A stretch of 64,000 nt of DNA from Saprospirales bacterium. Lineage in GTDB: Bacteria > Bacteroidota > Bacteroidia > Chitinophagales > Saprospiraceae. The notes under the pieces were generated by a model. That model saw nothing but the letters and a program-made list of their open reading frames with translations, ran no database searches and was not told the origin of the DNA. Within the stretch, counting starts at the first letter, position 1; every line of letters starts with the position of its first letter. Positions 60,478-64,000 of this stretch are shown here, in pieces. The stretch is from assembly GCA_016711045.1 (NCBI GenBank), contig JADJTT010000002.1:62001-126000 (forward strand). The letters run 5' to 3'. Made by a program: the position numbers and the translations under genes.

Positions 60478-60530
60478 TCTATTTTTTCGATTCAAATCTA
60501 AAAAATAGATCAAATTTTTCGATTACACTC
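60478..60530. promoter_or_regulatory. A/T-rich repeats upstream of the third AAA ATPase
   Basis: CTATTTTTTCGATTCAAATC is followed by CTAAAAAATAGATC and CAAATTTTTCGATTAC: an inverted CTATTTTTT/AAAAAATAG and a direct TTTTTCGATT pair. Compare the repeats upstream of the other two ATPase genes; each is different. Confidence 0.45.
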
Positions 60531-60533
60531 CAT

Positions 60534-61226
60534 CTACCTCCCCCACTTCGTCATCTCCATCCACGAATTCAACCCTCCCTTCCCGTCATACGTCTCCTGC
60601 TTTACCAGCCCCACTTTGCGGGCGTACCAGCCTACGGTGGTATAAGTACGCGTGAGAAACATCGTCTGGTAGTTGATCGTCGACCGGATCTTGTAACACT
60701 CGAAAGTGCCGGCAGGCGTGGTGATCGTTTCTTTGGCTTCCACCTTCCGGTCCTTAACTGCAAAGGTCAGTTTGACGATGGCAAGACCGTCGCTGGTCAC
60801 GTCGACCACCGTATTTCCCTCCGCCAGCTGCTGCCCAACCGACAGGTTTGCGGGAAATTGAATGCCGTCTCCGCTCACGGTGAGTTCCATGCTTTGATAA
60901 GCTTCCAGCATGGAAGGATTGAGCAGGTTGTTCACGTTCATTTCGAATACCACATCCCGGCAGGTTATTTCGTAGTTGCCTGTGCTTACCTCTTTCCCCT
61001 TTTCATCGACCAGTTTATGCTGGAAAATCGCTTTGTAGCCACCCGCTGTCGATTCGATCCCATTCATGGAGGAAATGGACACAGAAGTGACATTCCCCCG
61101 GGCATCGTAGTAGGTTTGTTCGAACGAAACGCCTTCTTCAAAAGGCAGATACCCTTCGCAGTTGTGCTGCGCAGTCATACCCGAAAAGAATAACAGAAGA
61201 AGGAACCCTGTGAAAATGGTTTTCAT
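60534..61226 (-). CDS. Secreted DUF3108-like protein
   Basis: 230 aa from MKTIFTGFLLLLFFSGMTAQ (signal 1-20); the longer frame is probably not translated. Beta-rich with LPFEEGVSFEQTYYDARGNV and AKETITTPAGTFECYKIRST, motifs I associate with DUF3108/TapB-like periplasmic proteins, whose function is unknown. The family call is tentative. Confidence 0.62.
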   Translation of the reverse strand: MKTIFTGFLLLLFFSGMTAQHNCEGYLPFEEGVSFEQTYYDARGNVTSVSISSMNGIESTAGGYKAIFQHKLVDEKGKEVSTGNYEITCRDVVFEMNVNNLLNPSMLEAYQSMELTVSGDGIQFPANLSVGQQLAEGNTVVDVTSDGLAIVKLTFAVKDRKVEAKETITTPAGTFECYKIRSTINYQTMFLTRTYTTVGWYARKVGLVKQETYDGKGGLNSWMEMTKWGR

Positions 61227-61259
61227 CATGGCGTAGGAGCTTTTTAGCAGGATTAATGA

Positions 61260-61296
61260 GGATTTGCCTGTGATCGACAGGATCACGGGCAAATCC
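61260..61296. terminator. Hairpin between divergent genes
   Basis: A 16-bp stem with one G-T wobble (61260-61275 with 61281-61296) around GACAG. It lies upstream of both the DUF3108-like (-) and esterase (+) genes, so it is not a simple terminator; a regulatory cruciform is possible. Confidence 0.5.
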
Positions 61297-61380
61297 ATAT
61301 TCAACGAGTATTATAAAAACGTTTTTGCATAGTAAATTATTCTTTTACTTTTATTACCCCCTTCATTCAACCCGCTACAC

Positions 61381-62811
61381 ATGAAAAACTATCTACTTGT
61401 TATTTCGCTGTTTTTTGCCTCCTGGATGCAGGCACAATCCTTTCAGGATTTCATAAACTACGCATCCGGGATCTCCGACCCCGGCGCCCAACAAACGGTG
61501 GTCGATAGCTTCATGAACGCCCTGGCTGAAGCACCTTTGCTGGAGTTCGATACCCTGGCGCATTTCCTGTACCAAGGCAGCGCCGGTCAAGTGCAGGTAG
61601 CCGGCGATTTCAATGGGTGGTCACCGGGGCCCGATCCGCTGACGAAGATAGGAACTACCAATCTATGGTACCGCACCAAAATTTTTGAATCCAACGCCCG
61701 CCTCGACTACAAACTCGTGCTCAACGGCAGCAACTGGATACTCGACCCCCTCAACCCGCATACTGTGTCCGGCGGCTTCGGCCCCAATTCCGAACTGGCC
61801 ATGCCCGCCTACGTACAGCCCTGGGAGATCATCGCCCAACCCGGCATCCCGCACGGCACGATTGAGACCTTTACTTTTTCGAGTACCCAACTCAATGGCG
61901 ACTATCAGGTGCAGGTGTATCTTCCACCCAGCTATGCCACCCATCCTACCCGGTTTTACCCGGCTATCTACGTCCAGGATGGACAGGAATACCTCAGCCT
62001 GGGCTCCGCCAAAAATATCCTGGACAACCTCATCGATGCGGGAAGCATCTCCGAACTGGTAGGCATTTTCATCCGGCCCAACAACCGGGACGAGGAATAT
62101 GCAGGCAGCAAACGCAACCAATACCGGGCTTTTATCGTCGAGGAACTGACCCCATACATCGAATCGCACTACCGGACCATCGCCGAACCCCATGCCCGGG
62201 CAGCTATCGGCACGTCGTATGGCGCCAATATTTCCGCCCAGATCGCTGCACACCATCCGGATATTTTCGGCAAGGCAGGTCTCCACTCGCCCGCGTTCCA
62301 GCCCAACAATTACGAAACCAACACCCTCCTCCTTCAGGGCGGGCTCAAACCCATCCAGTGGGCTTCCGTCTGGGGCACGTATGAAGGTTCGGTGTTCCAA
62401 AACATGGCGATCATACAACCCGGCCTTGAAGCCCTCGGCTATGAATTCTATGGCAACTACTACCCCGAAGGACATAGCTGGGGCCTCTGGCGCGCCACGC
62501 TCGATGAAATCCTCATCGAGCTTTTTCCCCCTGGACTGGTAAGTACCTCTGAACGCACTCCTGCAGACCCGATCCGCATTTCACCCAATCCCGCCCTGCG
62601 CAGCCAAACCTTGTCCGTCTCCATCACCGGACAACCTGCGGAAGTAGAAGCCCTGCTACTTGACCTCCAAGGTCAGGAGGTAAAAAGGTGGAAAAAAAGC
62701 GGTGAAGCGTTCCAGCTAGTCATCCCTGAGAATATCCCCCAAGGGATGTATTTCCTGAAACTCCATTCCCCAAAAAACAACTACACCCCACTCCCTATCC
62801 TGATTTTTTAA
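61381..62811 (+). CDS. Secreted esterase with E-set/CBM48-like domain and T9SS tail
   Basis: 476 aa. Signal peptide 1-19; a carbohydrate-binding E-set region about 60-130 (GQVQVAGDFNGWSPGPDPLT); an esterase-D-like domain about 155-385 with AAIGTSYGANIS (nucleophile Ser in GTSYG), YPAIYVQDGQEYLS and HSWGLW; a T9SS type A sorting domain about 395-476 (ISPNPALRSQTLSVSI, GMYFLKLHS). It should be a surface-exposed acyl esterase, perhaps acting on polysaccharide esters. Confidence 0.87.
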   Translation: MKNYLLVISLFFASWMQAQSFQDFINYASGISDPGAQQTVVDSFMNALAEAPLLEFDTLAHFLYQGSAGQVQVAGDFNGWSPGPDPLTKIGTTNLWYRTKIFESNARLDYKLVLNGSNWILDPLNPHTVSGGFGPNSELAMPAYVQPWEIIAQPGIPHGTIETFTFSSTQLNGDYQVQVYLPPSYATHPTRFYPAIYVQDGQEYLSLGSAKNILDNLIDAGSISELVGIFIRPNNRDEEYAGSKRNQYRAFIVEELTPYIESHYRTIAEPHARAAIGTSYGANISAQIAAHHPDIFGKAGLHSPAFQPNNYETNTLLLQGGLKPIQWASVWGTYEGSVFQNMAIIQPGLEALGYEFYGNYYPEGHSWGLWRATLDEILIELFPPGLVSTSERTPADPIRISPNPALRSQTLSVSITGQPAEVEALLLDLQGQEVKRWKKSGEAFQLVIPENIPQGMYFLKLHSPKNNYTPLPILIF

Positions 62812-62820
62812 TTCCCGCCC

Positions 62821-62874
62821 TAGTGACTGGTGACCAGTCACCAGTCACTAGTCACCCCCCGATAGCTATCGGGG
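62821..62874. terminator. Two palindromes after the esterase gene
   Basis: TAGTGACTGGTGACCAGTCA and CCAGTCACTA (62821-62850) are near-palindromic. 62857-62874 is CCCCGATAGCTATCGGGG, a perfect 18-bp palindrome. Either could terminate the esterase transcript. No T-run follows. Confidence 0.55.
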
Positions 62875-62944
62875 ACCAATACCCCAAAGAAAACATTTTC
62901 CCCCCATCGTTGTTCCACTCTTCAGATGAACCCATCTGCGAAAC

Positions 62945-63712
62945 ATGGACAAAGAACAATTACTCACTTCCGGATTATTGGAACAATACGTACTGGGCCT
63001 GACCACAGAGGAGGAATCCCATATAGTAGAGGAATATGCCGCCCAGCATGAAGAAGTGCGCCTCGAGCTATCGCTCCTCCAGCAGGCGATGGAACGCTAT
63101 GCCGTACAACATGCGGTTCCTGTCAAAGCTACCCCGATCGAAAAAAAGGGAGCAGCCATTACCGATAGAAGTAATTTGGGACTTCGAAAGCTCAACTCCA
63201 GGGCCCTGTGGCCACTAGCCACTGCCTTTGCCTTGATCTGGGGAGTGTATGGCGCCCTTCAAACCGACATTCGCTACCAGCAGTTCAGGGACTTGCAGGA
63301 AGCGCACACCTTACTCCTGAAAGATTGCGAAAACAAGGGACAATCGCATGAGGCCCTGGCCGATCTGACTTCTTTTATCCAACACCGCCATACGGCCAAG
63401 ATCATTCTGAATGGCTGCGCCTTGTCTCAGGGCGCCTTCGCCATCGCCTACTGGAACCCGGCCGCACAAAAGGGTTATATTGACATAGGCTCCCTGCCCC
63501 CGCCGCCAAAAGGCAAAACCTACCAACTCTGGGCCGATGTAGAAGGCCATATGGTCAATGCCGGAACCGTCTCTTGTCAGGCCGGGCAATTGCAGGAAAT
63601 TCGATTTATCGAGCAGGCCGCCAGCCTCAATATCACCCTGGAACCCGACGGAGGGAGTAAAGAGCCCACGGTCTCTCTCTTACAAGCCAATGGTTTATTG
63701 GCGTCGAATTAA
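62945..63712 (+). CDS. RskA-type anti-sigma factor
   Basis: 255 aa. N-terminal ZAS-like region SGLLEQYVLGLTTEEESHIV (Leu-rich, ends YA), one TM helix (ALWPLATAFALIWGVYGAL), and a C-terminal extracytoplasmic domain with NPAAQKGYIDIGSLPPPPKG, KTYQLWADVEG and GTVSCQAGQLQEI, typical of RskA C-termini. No sigma factor gene is next to it in the window, so its partner is unknown or lies beyond the window. Confidence 0.85.
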   Translation: MDKEQLLTSGLLEQYVLGLTTEEESHIVEEYAAQHEEVRLELSLLQQAMERYAVQHAVPVKATPIEKKGAAITDRSNLGLRKLNSRALWPLATAFALIWGVYGALQTDIRYQQFRDLQEAHTLLLKDCENKGQSHEALADLTSFIQHRHTAKIILNGCALSQGAFAIAYWNPAAQKGYIDIGSLPPPPKGKTYQLWADVEGHMVNAGTVSCQAGQLQEIRFIEQAASLNITLEPDGGSKEPTVSLLQANGLLASN

Positions 63713-63766
63713 TAGGAATAAAGCGCTATCGAGTCAGTGCAGGCTCGATAGCGCTTTATTCCTATT
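63711..63766. terminator. 23-bp perfect palindrome of the CTATCGAG family
   Basis: Arms 63711-63733 and 63744-63766 (AATAGGAATAAAGCGCTATC, then GAG) around TCAGTGCAGG overlap the anti-sigma stop codon. The CTATCGAG/CTCGATAG core and AAAG flank are shared with 28777-28824; the base after AAAG is C here and G there, with the opposite arm compensating. Confidence 0.85.
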
Positions 63767-63858
63767 CTTCATGGGTTTATTCTTGGAAATACGATATTTT
63801 TACCCCTATTGAAAATTCCGTATAACCAACGTCGCATTCGTGGCGGAAAAATACCATC

Positions 63859-64000
63859 ATGAGACTTTCCCTGCTCTTTGTTTTTATCCTGACTGCACTT
63901 GGCCTCCAGGCACAACTGGTCTGGACCGATCCTCCTTTCCCCAGGCAAAACGAACCGGTCACCATTTATTTCGACGCCTCTCAGGGCAACGCCGGACTGG
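63859..64000 (+). CDS. Secreted protein, truncated by the window end
   Basis: The ATG at 63859 opens a signal peptide (MRLSLLFVFILTALGLQAQ) followed by LVWTDPPFPRQNEPVTIYFD and ASQGNAGL. This resembles the N-termini of Bacteroidota secreted glycoside hydrolase-type proteins (VTI.FDA..GN.GL), but only 47 codons are visible, so the family is a guess. Confidence 0.5.
   Translation, partial: MRLSLLFVFILTALGLQAQLVWTDPPFPRQNEPVTIYFDASQGNAGL

Noticed and set aside
1..64000. tRNA, rRNA, transposase or phage structural genes
   Set aside because: None was recognised on either strand; the RT belongs to the DGR type rather than a group II intron or retron, because an adjacent VR/TR pair and avd are present.

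Overview
The window is a chromosomal segment of a Bacteroidota bacterium, probably in or near the Saprospiria (Lewinella/Haliscomenobacter-like). Evidence: a TonB-dependent receptor with a carboxypeptidase-like N-terminal domain, several secreted proteins with type IX secretion C-terminal domains, futalosine-type menaquinone synthesis (MqnB), few Shine-Dalgarno sites, and TAnnTTTG-type promoter candidates. No tRNA, rRNA or CRISPR array was seen.

Layout. 1-15 kb: arsenite methyltransferase (cut by the window edge), envelope genes (RlpA, an M48-like peptidase, DUF502, DUF2752, TM2), a TonB receptor, HscA, a stand-alone nicotinate phosphoribosyltransferase-like N-domain, a WG-repeat lipoprotein, a nicotinamidase-like protein lacking its catalytic Cys, a PorV-like protein and futalosine hydrolase. 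15-36 kb: ECF sigma factor plus membrane protein, asparaginase, 2-hydroxyacid dehydrogenase, peroxiredoxin/OsmC divergent pair, CoA transferase, NAD(P)HX repair enzyme, sirtuin, class Ia ribonucleotide reductase (nrdA/nrdB), CorA, FtsX-type permease, TyrRS, gamma-glutamyltransferase, MBL hydrolase. 36-45 kb: double-ATPase ABC protein, choice-of-anchor B secreted protein, RNase D, AsmA-like protein.

The accessory region is 44.9-60.5 kb. Its core (46.86-53.54 kb) is a diversity-generating retroelement (DGR): an EAD11-type gene, a 456-aa partner, a STAND NTPase with a transmembrane segment and a C-terminal formylglycine-generating-enzyme/C-type-lectin fold carrying the variable repeat (VR, 51310-51433), an HRDC accessory gene, avd, the reverse transcriptase, and the template repeat (TR, 53417-53541). 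My hand alignment of VR and TR finds 16 substitutions, every one opposite a TR adenine. The likely logic is that EAD proteins couple to an NTPase switch whose ligand-binding face is rewritten by adenine-directed mutagenic retrohoming. Around it lie a DUF5131/TcmP pair (TcmP 5'-truncated), a second EAD11-like gene, an Mrr nuclease, a Uma2 nuclease and three AAA/DUF4143 ATPases.

At least a dozen genes or gene parts are interrupted by single-base indels, mostly in homopolymers and mostly within 48.6-55.7 kb. In each case shifting frame recovers family-consistent sequence and no in-frame nonsense mutation was found, so consensus error (perhaps from collapsed paralogous copies) is at least as likely as decay. 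Intergenic spaces contain families of perfect palindromes, two of them recurring at separate loci.

60.5-64 kb returns to secreted and regulatory genes: a DUF3108-like protein, a T9SS-exported esterase, an orphan RskA-type anti-sigma factor and the start of a further secreted protein.
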